NCBI RefSeq assembly: GCF_003386205.1
Contig: NZ_QRDY01000010.1
Span: forward strand, 1-64,000
Length of the DNA: 64,000 nucleotides
Reading direction: 5' to 3'
From: Cohnella lupini
GTDB taxonomy: Bacteria > Bacillota > Bacilli > Paenibacillales > Paenibacillaceae
Every line of letters begins with the position of its first letter. The stretch's first letter is position 1. Of this stretch, positions 47,845 to 58,235 are shown one piece after another. A model generated the notes under the pieces. That model worked only from the letters and a program-made list of their open reading frames with translations, made no database searches and was not told the origin of the DNA. The translations under genes were made by a program, and so were the position numbers.

Positions 47845-48804
47845 TTACATAATCGCGGCCATAACCGCTTTCTGAGCATGCAGGCGATTCTCGGCTTCGT
47901 CGAAAATGACGGAGTGCTTGCCGTCGATAACGCCTTCGCTGACTTCTTCCCCTCGGTGCGCGGGTAAGCAGTGCATGAACAGGTAGTCGTTCTTGGCGTA
48001 TTTCGTCAATTCCTCGTTGACTTGATAGTTCTTGAACGCCTTTTCGCGATCCTTCTGCTCCTCCTCGAAGCCCATGCTCGCCCAAACGTCGGTATAGACG
48101 ATATCGGCACCTTCGATAGCTTCCCGAGGATCGCGGACGATATCGATGCGGGAGCCGGTTTCTTGCGCCGCCTCTCTGGAAGATTTCACCGAGCTTTCGG
48201 CTGGGTCGTATCCTTCCGGAGATGCGCTGGCGAAGTGCATGCCGAGCTTGGCCGCGCCCATCATCAGCGAGTGCAGCACGTTGTTGCCGTCGCCGATATA
48301 GGCGACTTTAAGGCCTGCCAGCTTGCCCTTATGCTCAAGCGCGGTCTGATAATCCGCCAAAGCTTGGCATGGATGCGACTGATCGGATAGCGCGTTAATG
48401 ACGGGAATCGTTGCTCCGCGCGCCAATTCGACGACGTTGCGATGACCGAAAGTACGCAGGATCATGCCGTCCAGGTAACGGGACATGACTTGCGCCGTAT
48501 CGCGGATCGTCTCCCCGCGTCCCATCTGGATATCGTTCTTGCTCAAGAATAGCGCTTGGCCGCCCAATTGATACATGCCGACTTCAAAGGAAATCCGCGT
48601 ACGGGTAGACGATTTCTCGAAAATCATTCCCAAGGATTTGCCCTTGAGAGGATGATAGATTTCGCCGGCTTTCTGCTTCCGCTTAAGCTCGATGGCAAGA
48701 TCCAATAAGTAACGGATTTCTTCCGGCGTATAATCCACCAGCCCAAGAAAATCCCGGCCCTTCAAATTCAAAGCGATCTCTTCCAGGTTCGCCGTCGTTG
48801 TCAT
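47845..48804 (-). CDS. argF: Ornithine carbamoyltransferase
   Basis: ArgF makes citrulline from ornithine and carbamoyl phosphate. The 319-residue protein has the carbamoyl-phosphate motif SSTRTR (about 65-70), the HPCQ motif (about 143), and the ornithine-binding Cys loop MHCLPAHRG (about 278-286). It follows argD by 19 bp. The anabolic role is inferred from the operon. Confidence 0.96.
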   Translation of the reverse strand: MTTTANLEEIALNLKGRDFLGLVDYTPEEIRYLLDLAIELKRKQKAGEIYHPLKGKSLGMIFEKSSTRTRISFEVGMYQLGGQALFLSKNDIQMGRGETIRDTAQVMSRYLDGMILRTFGHRNVVELARGATIPVINALSDQSHPCQALADYQTALEHKGKLAGLKVAYIGDGNNVLHSLMMGAAKLGMHFASASPEGYDPAESSVKSSREAAQETGSRIDIVRDPREAIEGADIVYTDVWASMGFEEEQKDREKAFKNYQVNEELTKYAKNDYLFMHCLPAHRGEEVSEGVIDGKHSVIFDEAENRLHAQKAVMAAIM

Positions 48805-48823
48805 AGCAAAACCCCCTTCTTCC

Positions 48824-50014
48824 TTAAAGGCCGACGGATTTCGCCGCCGCCTGTTCCGTTAATACGGTTGCGATCAATTCGACCGCCGTATCGATATCTT
48901 CATGGGAGACCAGCAGGTTAGGGAGCAGCCGGATCACGTTAGGACCGGCCGGTACGACCAGCAACCCGCGGGAATGCAGCTCCGCTAGAGCCTCGGCGAC
49001 CGGTCCGATGCAGACGATGCCGATCAGCAAGCCCTTGCCGCGGATTCCCTCTACGTTCGGAAGACCGGCAAGCTTCTCCTGCAGCTTCGACATCAAGTAC
49101 TCGGATGCTTCGGCCGCGCGTTCTACCGCCTTCTCCTTCAGCATCGTCTCGATCGTGGCCGCAACCGCAGCCATCGCGATCGGCGTGCCGCCGAAGGTCG
49201 TCGCGTGCGCGCCCGGCACGAAAGCCGGTTTAACGTGCGCTTTGGCAAGCATGGCGCCTACCGGGAAGCCGCTTCCGATTCCTTTGGCCAACGTGAATAC
49301 GTCCGGCTCGACGTCGTAGTGCTCGTAAGCGAACAGCTTGCCCGTGCGTCCCATCCCCGTCTGGATCTCGTCGATAATGAGCAGAATGCCGTGGCGATCG
49401 CAGAGCGCGCGCACTTCCCGCAAGAAGTCTCCGTCGACCGGAATAACGCCGCCTTCTGCCTGAACCAATTCGAGCATGATCGCGGCCGTCTTATCGTTCA
49501 CCGCCGCTTCCAAAGCGGCGATATCGTGAAGAGGCACATGGCGGAAGCCCTCCGGCAACGGCAAGAAGCCTTCCTTTACTTTATCTTGACCGGTCGCCGT
49601 CAAAGTCGCCAGCGTGCGTCCATGGAAAGATTGATTAAACGTGATGATCTCGTAGCGGTCGTTTCCTTTCAGCTTCTGATGGTAGCGACGCGCGATCTTG
49701 ATCGCGGCCTCGTTCGCCTCCGCCCCGCTGTTACAGAAGAACACCGCATCGGCGCAACTATTATCGACAAGCAGCCTCGCCGCGTTCTCTTGGTTCGGAT
49801 TGCTGAACAGATTGGATATGTGCCATAGCTGGTCGAGTTGCTGTACGAGAGCGTTCTTGACGGCATCCGGTACGTGCCCTAAGTTCGTTACGGCCAAGCC
49901 GCTCATGAAATCAAGGTATTCCTTCCCTTGATCGTCCCATAGCCGGCTTCCTTTCCCCTTCACCAAAGTAATTGGAAACCTCGCATACGTCGAAAACAAC
50001 GCGCTGTCGCTCAT
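48824..50014 (-). CDS. argD: Acetylornithine aminotransferase
   Basis: ArgD is a PLP-dependent class III aminotransferase converting N-acetylglutamate semialdehyde to N-acetylornithine. Its 396 residues contain GLAVTNLGH, NSGAEANEAAIKIAR, the DEIQTGMGRTG motif, and the PLP Lys in TLAKGIGSGFPVGAM. The start at 50014 (MSDSALFSTY) is preferred because GGAGAG lies six bases upstream; an ATG at 50038 lacks a site. It is 30 bp from argB in the operon. Confidence 0.95.
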   Translation of the reverse strand: MSDSALFSTYARFPITLVKGKGSRLWDDQGKEYLDFMSGLAVTNLGHVPDAVKNALVQQLDQLWHISNLFSNPNQENAARLLVDNSCADAVFFCNSGAEANEAAIKIARRYHQKLKGNDRYEIITFNQSFHGRTLATLTATGQDKVKEGFLPLPEGFRHVPLHDIAALEAAVNDKTAAIMLELVQAEGGVIPVDGDFLREVRALCDRHGILLIIDEIQTGMGRTGKLFAYEHYDVEPDVFTLAKGIGSGFPVGAMLAKAHVKPAFVPGAHATTFGGTPIAMAAVAATIETMLKEKAVERAAEASEYLMSKLQEKLAGLPNVEGIRGKGLLIGIVCIGPVAEALAELHSRGLLVVPAGPNVIRLLPNLLVSHEDIDTAVELIATVLTEQAAAKSVGL

Positions 50015-50044
50015 TCCGATCTCTCCTTTTTTCCCCAAATGGCC

Positions 50045-50836
50045 TTACGACCTTACGATTCGAGTCCCGATGTCGCCTTCCGTTACCGCGCGGCTAAGCA
50101 CGCGCTCCGCCGACCCGTCGACGATCAAAACTTCCTTGACGTTGCCATGCAGGCAACTCATTGCCGCTCGCACCTTCGGGATCATGCCGCCGTATATTTC
50201 TTCGCTAACAATCATTTCCTCTAAGTCCTCGAACGTCACCTGAGGCAGAACGACCTTCTTCCCATCAACCGTCCGCATGATGCCGGGAACGTCCGTTACG
50301 ACGATCATCGTATCCACGCCAAGCTCGGAAGCAACCGCTCCGGCCGCCGTGTCCGCGTTGATGTTGTACCGTTGGCCTGCTTCGTCGATGCCGATCGGCG
50401 CGATGACTGGAATAAACCCGAGCTGGATAATGCCTTCGACCAAAGTAGAGTTCACGCCGATTACGTCGCCGACAAGCCCGACTTCATGAGCGTTCTCTAC
50501 CGGCTTCGCCACGATGAGCTTGCCGTCCGTACCGGACAACCCGATCGACTTGGCGCCGTTCTTCTGCAGCTTGCGAACGATCTCCTTGTTGATGCGTCCC
50601 GCGAGAACCATCTCGACCACGTCCAGGGTAGGTTCATCAGTTACGCGAAGTCCGCCTACGAATCTGCTCTCGATTCCCAGCTTGCCAAGCGTTTCGTTGA
50701 TGGCCGGCCCCCCGCCATGCACGATGACCGGTTCGATGCCTTTAGCCTGCATGTCGCGCAAATCTTCGAAAAAGGCATCCGGCAACGCAGCCAGCGTGCT
50801 ACCGCCGCATTTCATTACGAATCTTCGATTCCCCAT
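50045..50836 (-). CDS. argB: Acetylglutamate kinase
   Basis: ArgB phosphorylates N-acetylglutamate. The 263 residues from ATG 50836 (MGNRRFVMKCGGSTL) fit the amino-acid kinase family: the N-terminal KCGGS, VIVHGGGPAINETL for substrate binding, and NINADTAAGAVASELG for ATP. The reading frame is open earlier but overlaps argJ. GGAG is 13 bases before the ATG, a long spacing, which may mean translation is partly coupled to argJ, whose stop is 17 bp upstream. Confidence 0.95.
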   Translation of the reverse strand: MGNRRFVMKCGGSTLAALPDAFFEDLRDMQAKGIEPVIVHGGGPAINETLGKLGIESRFVGGLRVTDEPTLDVVEMVLAGRINKEIVRKLQKNGAKSIGLSGTDGKLIVAKPVENAHEVGLVGDVIGVNSTLVEGIIQLGFIPVIAPIGIDEAGQRYNINADTAAGAVASELGVDTMIVVTDVPGIMRTVDGKKVVLPQVTFEDLEEMIVSEEIYGGMIPKVRAAMSCLHGNVKEVLIVDGSAERVLSRAVTEGDIGTRIVRS

Positions 50837-50853
50837 AGCGATTATCCGTCTCC

Positions 50854-52083
50854 TTACGTCCGATAAGCGGCGTTGATGCGCACGTAATCGTACGTCAGAT
50901 CGCAGCCCCATGCCGTCGCTTTGCCGCTGCCCATGTTCAGGTTGACGTTGATGCCGACGGTATCGCCTTTTAAGTATTCCAATGCTATCTCTTCGTCGAA
51001 AGGAATCGGTCTGGATTGCTCCAGCACGAGAATATCACCTAAACGGATGTCTACCGTTCCTACGTTAACCGGCTGTCCCGCCCGGCCTACGGCGGCGATA
51101 ATCCGTCCCCAGTTGGCGTCCGCTCCGTAAACGGCGGACTTCACAAGGCTGGAACCGATAATCGTCTTCGCGATCGCTTGAGCCGCTTCGTCGCTTGCCG
51201 CGCCGATGACGGTCGTCTCGATCAGCTTGGTCGCGCCTTCGCCATCGCGGGCAATGGCTTTCGCCAGTTCCGCGCATACGTGGCGCAAGCCGTCCGCGAA
51301 CGCTGCGAAATCAGGGTGATCGCGAGTAAGCTCCTCGTTGCCCGCCAATCCGCTTGCCATTGCCACCAGCATATCGTTCGTGCTCGTATCGCCGTCGACG
51401 GTTATCATATTAAAGCTGACATTCGTTACTTCGCGCAGCAATTGTTGCAGAAGATCCGATCCTATGCTAACATCCGTCGTGACGAAACCAAGCATCGTCG
51501 CCATGTTCGGATGAATCATTCCCGAGCCTTTGGCCGCGCCTGCGATGGTGACTTGGCGGCCGTCCACCTGGACGCTCACGCAGCTTACTTTCTTGACGAG
51601 ATCCGTCGTCAGAATCGCCTGACAGAAGTCGTCGGAGCCTTGGATATCTTCTCGCAACCTACCGGGAAGCTTATCGATCCCGCTAGTGACGCGGTCCATC
51701 TTCAACAACTCACCGATGACGCCGGTTGAAGCGACTGCCACTTGGTCCTTGCTCACGCCGAGGGCTTCCGCCGTATTCGATTGCATCGTCCTGGCGTCCG
51801 CATCGCCTTGCTCTCCCGTACATGCGTTGGCATTGCCGCTGTTCACGATCACTGCCCTTAACGTACCGCCTTTACCTAGCGATTCGCGAGTCACCAATAA
51901 AGGTGCCGCTTGAAACAGGTTCGTCGTGTATACGGCAGCAGCGGCAGCCGGAACCTCGCATACGATAACTCCCAGGTCGTGCCGATCCGTTTTTTTCAAC
52001 CCGCAATGTAGGCCGCCGGCCTTGAAACCTTTAGGCGTCGTAACTCCTCCGCCTTCTATGATTGTAAACCTCTTATTCCCCAT
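50854..52083 (-). CDS. argJ: Bifunctional ornithine acetyltransferase / N-acetylglutamate synthase
   Basis: ArgJ recycles the acetyl group from N-acetylornithine to glutamate, and bifunctional members also start the pathway from acetyl-CoA. The 409-residue proenzyme carries the self-cleavage site in KGSGMIHPNMATMLGF, cut before the Thr that becomes the nucleophile of the beta chain. The start at 52083 (MGNKRFTIIEGG) fits the family; an in-frame ATG at 52110 is only 3 bp after the argC stop. Neither has an ideal ribosome-binding site. No argA gene is seen, in keeping with the cyclic pathway. Confidence 0.94.
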   Translation of the reverse strand: MGNKRFTIIEGGGVTTPKGFKAGGLHCGLKKTDRHDLGVIVCEVPAAAAAVYTTNLFQAAPLLVTRESLGKGGTLRAVIVNSGNANACTGEQGDADARTMQSNTAEALGVSKDQVAVASTGVIGELLKMDRVTSGIDKLPGRLREDIQGSDDFCQAILTTDLVKKVSCVSVQVDGRQVTIAGAAKGSGMIHPNMATMLGFVTTDVSIGSDLLQQLLREVTNVSFNMITVDGDTSTNDMLVAMASGLAGNEELTRDHPDFAAFADGLRHVCAELAKAIARDGEGATKLIETTVIGAASDEAAQAIAKTIIGSSLVKSAVYGADANWGRIIAAVGRAGQPVNVGTVDIRLGDILVLEQSRPIPFDEEIALEYLKGDTVGINVNLNMGSGKATAWGCDLTYDYVRINAAYRT

Positions 52084-52113
52084 GATAGTCGTCCAGTTCC
52101 TCTCTTCCATGAA

Positions 52114-53163
52114 TTAAGGGTATACCGGCGAGAATTGCAGGCCGAGCGTCTCGTCCCAATTCATCAGCAGGTTCAAATTCTGAATCGCTTGGCCGGCAGC
52201 TCCCTTGACCAAGTTATCAATAACCGAAATAAAGGTGATTCTTCCCGTTCTCTCGTCCACGGAAAAGCCGATGTCGCAATAGTTCGTGCCGTATACTTCC
52301 TTCGTCGCCGGCCAGTTGCCGTCCGGACGAACGCGGACGAACTTGCGACCTTCGTAAAACTGCCGATACAACTCTACGAAGTCCGCGCTGGAACGCTTCT
52401 CGGTCAATTTAGCGTACATCGTACTCATAATGCCTCTCGTCATCGGAACGAGATGCGTCGTGAAAGTAGCGATGACGGGTCTTCCCGCCGCTTCTGTAAG
52501 TACTTGCTCAATCTCGGGCGTATGTTGGTGTTTGTTTATTTTGTAAGCTTTGAAATTCTCGTTGATCTCGGAGTAGTGGTTACCGAGGCTAAGGCCACGA
52601 CCCGCTCCGGATACGCCCGACTTCGCGTCTATGATGATGCTGTCCGGATCGATCCAACCCGCTTTAACCGCCGGATACAATCCAAGCAAAGCAGATGTCG
52701 TGAAGCAACCGGGATTGGAAATAAAATCCGAGTTCGCTACTTGGTCGCCGTATACTTCTGCAAGGCCGTAAACCGCGCGAGCGACCAGCGCTTGGTCCGC
52801 TGGCTCGTGTTGGTACCATTGCTTATAAACTTCTCCGGACTTCAATCGGAAGTCCCCGGAGAGGTCGATCACTTTAAGCCCCGCTTCCAAAAACTCCGGT
52901 GCCAGCTTCATGCTGACTCCGTGAGGAGTGGCTAAAAACACGACATCCGCCTTGGCACGAATGTTATCTACGTCGATTCCGTCGAGAAGATCGGTGCGGA
53001 TTTCCATGAGATGGGGAAAACCCTCCGCGATAGGAGCTCCCGCGCTGGAAGACGAGATGACGGACGTAACCTCGACGTGCGGATGGGATTGCAGCAAACG
53101 AATGAGTTCGACGCCGCTGTAGCCGGTTGAACCGACGATAGCCGCTTTGATCGTTGATATCAT
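52114..53163 (-). CDS. argC: N-acetyl-gamma-glutamyl-phosphate reductase
   Basis: ArgC reduces N-acetylglutamyl phosphate with NADPH. The 349-residue protein has the Rossmann motif IVGSTGYSGVELIRLL (about 9-24), the catalytic Cys in SNPGCFTTSALLGLYP and SGVSGAGRGLSLGNHYSE. The start at 53163 has GGGGG eight bases upstream; an ATG at 53211 lacks one. It is the first gene of the arg operon, directly behind an ArgR-type promoter region. Confidence 0.96.
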   Translation of the reverse strand: MISTIKAAIVGSTGYSGVELIRLLQSHPHVEVTSVISSSSAGAPIAEGFPHLMEIRTDLLDGIDVDNIRAKADVVFLATPHGVSMKLAPEFLEAGLKVIDLSGDFRLKSGEVYKQWYQHEPADQALVARAVYGLAEVYGDQVANSDFISNPGCFTTSALLGLYPAVKAGWIDPDSIIIDAKSGVSGAGRGLSLGNHYSEINENFKAYKINKHQHTPEIEQVLTEAAGRPVIATFTTHLVPMTRGIMSTMYAKLTEKRSSADFVELYRQFYEGRKFVRVRPDGNWPATKEVYGTNYCDIGFSVDERTGRITFISVIDNLVKGAAGQAIQNLNLLMNWDETLGLQFSPVYP

Positions 53164-53230
53164 AAATAATTCCCCCAGATAAAGAGACCGAATATAGAAT
53201 GAATGAATCAATCGTCCGCATTTAAGAATA

Positions 53231-53265
53231 TGTATTATTATACATCGAAATTACTATTTATTCAA
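53231..53265 (-). promoter_or_regulatory. argC operon promoter overlapped by two ArgR (ARG) boxes
   Basis: On the minus strand: -35 TTGAAT (53260-53265), a 17-nt spacer and consensus -10 TATAAT (53237-53242). Two ARG-box-like palindromes cover these elements: TGAATAAATAGTAA (53251-53264) and TGTATAATAATACA (53231-53244), both similar to TGAATWWWWATTCA. Their centres are 20 bp apart, about two helical turns, the usual arrangement for an ArgR/AhrC hexamer. Binding with arginine would block RNA polymerase. Confidence 0.8.
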
Positions 53266-53315
53266 TGGTTGGATTCACTTATCCGATCCCGGCAACTCCT
53301 TCACGGCTCTCCTCA

Positions 53316-54239
53316 CTATAAAAGACGTTCATCGTGGAAGCCTTCCCCCAATACTTCCGCAGCGTTCGTGATGATCACGAATGCATCCGGATCCGCATCG
53401 CGCACGAGAATCTTGAGCCGCACCACTTCATTCTGACCCACGACCGCGAGCAGTACGGGCCTGTCGTCTCCGGTATAACCCCCGACACCTTGCAGCTTGG
53501 TCAGTCCCCTGTCCAAATCATGTAAAATCGCATCCGCTACGCGTGTCGGATGCTTCGAGATAATAAATGCGGCTTTAGAGGTTTGGAATCCCGTCTGAAT
53601 AATATCGATCGTCTTGCTCGTAGCGAACAGGCCGATCAGGGCGTATAAAGCATTTTCCAGCGAGATGAACAAACCTGCCGAGAGAATGACGAGTCCGTCC
53701 AACGTCGCGACCGCCAGCCCCAACCGCATGCCGAAGACCCTGTGCAAGATTTGTGCCGCCACGTCAAGTCCGCCCGTCGATCCCCTTCCCCGGAAAACGA
53801 GCCCTAATCCGATCCCGACGCCGAGTCCCCCGTAGAGGGCAGCGAGAAGCGGATCGTTGGTCGGCGTGTGCCAATGAGCCGTCATCAAGACGAACAGCGG
53901 CAACACGACGGAGCCTACCGCCGTTTTGACGCCGAATTGCTTGCCGAGCACGAGAACTCCCGCCAAAAATAACGGAATGTTGAGCGCCCACTGCGTATAA
54001 GCGGGGGTAATGTGAGTCAACGTATTCAGGATAACCGAGATCCCCGATACTCCGCCCGACGCGATGCGGTTAGGCAGTAGAAATAGATTAAAGCTTATTG
54101 CTATAAAGAAAGATCCCAGCAGCATAGCCAGATAGCTGAACAAGGTTCTGATTCCTGGCGAGAACCGGGGCGTCGCTCTTTTGTTGAGGACGCCTGCAGG
54201 GACATAAGGAATTTTACTTTTCATTTCGTTTTCCGACAT
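53316..54239 (-). CDS. YitT family membrane protein
   Basis: The 307-residue protein has about five or six membrane helices in the N-terminal YitT (DUF161) domain (LFSYLAMLLGSFFIAISFNLFLLPNRIASGGVSG) and a cytosolic DUF2179 domain at the C-terminus (about 215-300: YTGDDRPVLLAVVGQNEV...DPDAFVIITNAAEVLGEGF). Function is not established; some relatives are linked to small-molecule or sugar-phosphate uptake. AAGGA lies six bases before the ATG. It stands alone between the arg operon and prfB. Confidence 0.88.
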   Translation of the reverse strand: MSENEMKSKIPYVPAGVLNKRATPRFSPGIRTLFSYLAMLLGSFFIAISFNLFLLPNRIASGGVSGISVILNTLTHITPAYTQWALNIPLFLAGVLVLGKQFGVKTAVGSVVLPLFVLMTAHWHTPTNDPLLAALYGGLGVGIGLGLVFRGRGSTGGLDVAAQILHRVFGMRLGLAVATLDGLVILSAGLFISLENALYALIGLFATSKTIDIIQTGFQTSKAAFIISKHPTRVADAILHDLDRGLTKLQGVGGYTGDDRPVLLAVVGQNEVVRLKILVRDADPDAFVIITNAAEVLGEGFHDERLL

Positions 54240-54270
54240 CGATAGTCCTTCTTCCCTCTGATCATACGCA

Positions 54271-54307
54271 GAAAAACTTCCTACACCTGATCAGTGTAAG
54301 AAGTTTC
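54271..54307 (-). terminator. Intrinsic terminator of prfB
   Basis: On the minus strand, AAACTTCTTACAC pairs with GTGTAGGAAGTTT around a short palindromic loop and is followed by TTCT. Confidence 0.85.
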
Positions 54308-54322
54308 GCGACATGCTATACA

Positions 54323-55442
54323 TTATTGTACTTCCTGCTTGATTTGGCTGCGCAGATAGCCGTCGATAAAGGAATCCAGATCGCCATCCATGACCGCTCC
54401 AATGTTCCCCGTCTCTACCGACGTCCGGTGATCCTTCACCATGCTGTAAGGATGGAACACGTACGAACGGATCTGGCTGCCCCACGCGATATCCAAATGT
54501 TCACCGCGAACTTCGGCCAATTCCTTCTGCTGCTCCTGAATCTTAAGCTCGTAAAGCTTGGATTGCAGCATCTTCATCGCTTTATCCCGGTTCTGCATTT
54601 GCGAACGTTGCGTCTGGCAAGCAACGACGACGCCCGTCGGGATATGAGTCAGCCGGACAGCCGAATCCGTCTTGTTGATGTGCTGACCTCCGGCTCCGCT
54701 TGCGCGATAAGTATCGACCCTCAGATCCTCTGGACGTATTTCGATATGGATCTCGTCGTTGATCTCCGGCACGACGTCGCAGGAAACGAAGGAAGTATGG
54801 CGTCGGCCCGAAGCATCGAAAGGAGAAATGCGCACGAGTCTGTGTACGCCTTTCTCTGCCTTAAGATATCCATATGCATTGTGACCCTTGACGCCGATCG
54901 TTACGCTCTTGATCCCAGCTTCATCGCCCGGCAGATAGTCGAGCAGTTCCACCTTGAAGCCGCTCTTCTCCGCCCAGCGCGTATACATCCGGTATAGCAT
55001 CTGCGCCCAGTCCTGCGATTCGGTGCCGCCCGCTCCCGGGTGAAGCTCCAGGATGGCGTCGAGTTTGTCGTACGGCTGGTTGAGCAGCAATTGAAGCTCG
55101 AACGAATCCACTTTGCCCGTTAACGTTTTGACGCTTTGGGTCCACTCCGTCGCCATCGATTCATCCGACTCTTCTTCGAGAATCTCGAGCATGTCTAACA
55201 GATCTCGGCACTCGTTCTCCAAGCCTTCGAATTGGTCGACGACTCCCTTAATCGCGTTCATCTCTCCGATAACGGCTTGCGCCTTCTCGTTATCGTCCCA
55301 GAAATTCGGATCGCTCATTTTGACTTCGTAGTTCTCGATCTGTTCTTTCTTCAGATCTAAGTCAAAGTGACCCCCTGAGTTGCTGGAGTCGCTTCGCGTT
55401 TCCGCGAAGGTCTTGCTTAACCGATACGTCTAGCTCGAACAT
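54323..55442 (-). CDS. prfB: Peptide chain release factor 2, with programmed +1 frameshift
   Basis: RF2 releases peptides at UGA and UAA. The first frame starts at ATG 55442 ([12 protein letters not shown]) and reaches an in-frame TGA at codon 27 (55364-55362). The sequence AGGGGGTCACTTTGAC is the classical autoregulatory site: a Shine-Dalgarno-like AGGGGG, a slippery CTT and the weak UGAC stop. Shifting +1 continues [22 protein letters not shown]... to give about 372 residues. The codon-recognition motif SPF ([10 protein letters not shown]) and catalytic GGQ ([10 protein letters not shown]) are intact. Annotating only the second frame (from 55318) would miss the N-terminus. Confidence 0.97.
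55361..55376 (-). other. prfB programmed +1 frameshift signal
   Basis: On the minus strand: AGGGGG (55371-55376), three bases, CTT slippery codon (55365-55367), TGA (55362-55364), C (55361). When RF2 is scarce the ribosome slips and makes more RF2. Confidence 0.96.
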
Positions 55443-55509
55443 GTTGAAAACCACCTCTTAAGATCTAGTGCTTACCGCGTAAGCGTCGGAAGGAATCGAA
55501 TCGCTCAGG

Positions 55510-58023
55510 CTATTCTATGCGACCATGGCACAATTTGTATTTCTTCCCGCTACCGCAAGGGCAAGGGTCGTTGCGTCCTACAATGCTCGCGCTACGAGCC
55601 TTCGGCTTCTTCGGACCTTCATCCGCCTTCACGTCGACGGCTTGGCCTTCCGCCACCGCTTCGCGCTTAGGAGCCGTTTGAACTTGCGCTCTCATGATAT
55701 ACATCGTGATTTCTTCTTCGATCCGCTCGATCATCGCAAGGAACATGTTATGTCCTTCGAATTGATATTCGCGAAGCGGATCGTTACCGCCGTAAGCCCG
55801 TAAGTGAATCCCTTGGCGCAGGTGATCCATGGAATCGATATGATCCATCCACTTGCTGTCTACCGCGCGAAGGACGACGACCTTCTCGAATTCGCGCATC
55901 GTCTCGAGCCCGATGGACTCTTCGCGTTCGTCGTATAGCTTCTCCACGCTCTCCACGAGGAATTCGATGATCTCTTCCTTCTCCTTGCCCCACAGATCGT
56001 CTTTGGTAAAACGGTCTTCAGGTAGGAAGTGGGTGTGAGCGTAAGTAAGCAGGCTATCCAAATCCCAGTCTTCCGGAACGTCGTTATCCGAGCAGTGGCT
56101 ATTTACCGCGCGATTAATGACGGAACGAATCATCCCCGTAATAATCTCGCGAATATTGTCCGAGCTCAGAATCGCCCGGCGATCTCCGTAAATTTTCTCC
56201 CGCTGCAGGTTAATGACGTCATCGTATTGGAGGACGATGCGGCGAGTATCGAAGTTGCTGCCTTCTACCCGCTTCTGAGCGGATTCGATCGCTCGCGAGA
56301 TCAGACGGCTCTCGATCGGAGAATCCTCGTCGAAGCCGAGTCGCTCCATCATGCCCATGATGTTGTCCGCGCCGAAACGGCGCATCAACTCATCCTGCAT
56401 GGAGAGATAAAATTGAGAGGAGCCCGGATCGCCTTGACGTCCCGCACGGCCGCGCAATTGATTATCGATACGACGGGATTCATGACGCTCCGTACCCATG
56501 ATATGAAGACCGCCGATTTCCACGACGCCAGCACCCAGCAGGATATCCGTTCCGCGTCCGGCCATGTTGGTAGCGATCGTAACCGTACCGTACTGTCCCG
56601 CGCTGGAGATAATCTCCGCTTCCTCGGCATGGTACTTCGCGTTCAGCACTTGGTGCTTGATGCCCTTCTTCTTGAGCATGTCGGAGATCCGCTCGGAATT
56701 CTCGATCGAGACCGTACCGACGAGCACGGGTTGTCCCGTGGCATGGCGACTCACGATCTCTTCTACGACCGCGCGGTACTTGCCGTTCTCGGATTTGTAC
56801 ACCACGTCCGGAATATCGGTACGGATCAATGGGCGGTTCGTCGGCACTTGCACGACGTCCAAGCCGTAAATCCGTTTGAATTCTTCTTCTTCCGTCTTGG
56901 CCGTACCAGTCATGCCGGCTAGCTTGCGGTACATCCGGAAGTAGTTCTGGAACGTAATCGTCGCCAGAGTCATGCTCTCGTTCTGGACCGTAAGCTGTTC
57001 CTTCGCTTCAATAGCTTGATGCAGGCCTTCGCTATAACGGCGACCGGCCATCAGGCGTCCCGTAAATTCGTCGACGATAACGACTTCGTCTTCTTGAACG
57101 ACATAGTCGACATCGCGTTTCATAATGAACCGAGCGCGCAATGCTTGGTTAATATGGTGATTCAGCGTCACGTTATCGTGAGCGAACAAGTTCTCGATGT
57201 TAAACGCGCGCTCAACCTTCGTAACTCCAGCTTCGGTCAAAGCTATGCTGCGCATTTTGATATCCACCGTAAAATCTTCGACATCCGTCAGCTTGCTGAC
57301 CAAACGATCGGCGGCATAATAGAGCTCGGTGGACTTCTGTGCTTGCCCGGATATGATCAAAGGCGTACGAGCTTCATCGACAAGGATGGAATCCACTTCG
57401 TCGATGATCGCATAATGAAGCGGACGCTGGACCATCTGTTCCTTATAAAGGACCATATTGTCGCGCAAATAGTCGAACCCGAATTCATTGTTCGTGCCGT
57501 ATGTGATATCGCATGCGTAGGCTTCCTGCTTCTCCTCGTGAGTGAGGCCGTGCAGGTTGCATCCCACCGTCATGCCCAAGAATGAATAGATTTGTCCCAT
57601 AAGCGCGCTATCGCGCTGTGCTAAATAGTCGTTAACGGTAATAACGTGAACGCCTTCGCCTTGCAACGCGTTCAAGTACACGGATAACGTACCGACTAGC
57701 GTCTTACCTTCTCCCGTTCTCATCTCGGCGATTTTGCCGTGATGAAGAACCATGCCTCCGACGAGCTGTACGTCGAAATGACGCATGTTCAGCACGCGTT
57801 TGGAAGCTTCCCTGACGACTGCGAACGCCTCTGGAAGAATGTCATCCAGGGACTCGCCTTTGGCGATGCGGCCGCGGAATTCATCCGTCTTGGCGCGAAG
57901 CTGATCGTCGCTCAGGGGAGCAACGGATGACTCCAGTCCGTTAATCTGGTCTACGGTTTTAAGGAGCCGCTTCACTTCACGTTCGTTGGCATCTCCGAAT
58001 ATTTTTTTGACAAGTCCCAACAT
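55510..58023 (-). CDS. secA: Preprotein translocase ATPase SecA
   Basis: SecA drives secretory proteins through SecYEG. The 837-residue protein has Walker A MRTGEGKT (101-108), [16 protein letters not shown], the second nucleotide-binding motif region with [12 protein letters not shown] and [15 protein letters not shown], and the C-terminal zinc-binding motif [19 protein letters not shown], which binds SecB or ribosomes. It is upstream of prfB on the same strand, the normal secA-prfB order. A clear terminator is not seen after it. Confidence 0.98.
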   Translation of the reverse strand: MLGLVKKIFGDANEREVKRLLKTVDQINGLESSVAPLSDDQLRAKTDEFRGRIAKGESLDDILPEAFAVVREASKRVLNMRHFDVQLVGGMVLHHGKIAEMRTGEGKTLVGTLSVYLNALQGEGVHVITVNDYLAQRDSALMGQIYSFLGMTVGCNLHGLTHEEKQEAYACDITYGTNNEFGFDYLRDNMVLYKEQMVQRPLHYAIIDEVDSILVDEARTPLIISGQAQKSTELYYAADRLVSKLTDVEDFTVDIKMRSIALTEAGVTKVERAFNIENLFAHDNVTLNHHINQALRARFIMKRDVDYVVQEDEVVIVDEFTGRLMAGRRYSEGLHQAIEAKEQLTVQNESMTLATITFQNYFRMYRKLAGMTGTAKTEEEEFKRIYGLDVVQVPTNRPLIRTDIPDVVYKSENGKYRAVVEEIVSRHATGQPVLVGTVSIENSERISDMLKKKGIKHQVLNAKYHAEEAEIISSAGQYGTVTIATNMAGRGTDILLGAGVVEIGGLHIMGTERHESRRIDNQLRGRAGRQGDPGSSQFYLSMQDELMRRFGADNIMGMMERLGFDEDSPIESRLISRAIESAQKRVEGSNFDTRRIVLQYDDVINLQREKIYGDRRAILSSDNIREIITGMIRSVINRAVNSHCSDNDVPEDWDLDSLLTYAHTHFLPEDRFTKDDLWGKEKEEIIEFLVESVEKLYDEREESIGLETMREFEKVVVLRAVDSKWMDHIDSMDHLRQGIHLRAYGGNDPLREYQFEGHNMFLAMIERIEEEITMYIMRAQVQTAPKREAVAEGQAVDVKADEGPKKPKARSASIVGRNDPCPCGSGKKYKLCHGRIE

Positions 58024-58191
58024 TTAGGATGTACCCCTCTCTCTCGGGTCTAACTACATCTTCTCATTTTATCAGTTTGGAGAAAATGGGGCAAGGAAGC
58101 GACGATTAGCAATATTACCAAATAGGAAGGATGCCCGAGAGCACCGATAATGGTATGTAAATGGAGTTTGCCTACGCTTCCCGAACCGCGC

Positions 58192-58224
58192 AAAAAAAGC
58201 CCCGGCTTAGAGTGGCCGGGGCTT
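58192..58224 (-). terminator. Intrinsic terminator of hpf
   Basis: On the minus strand, AAGCCCCGGCC and GCCGGGGCTT form a strong stem followed by TTTTTG. Confidence 0.9.
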
Positions 58225-58235
58225 CCGTATTCATC

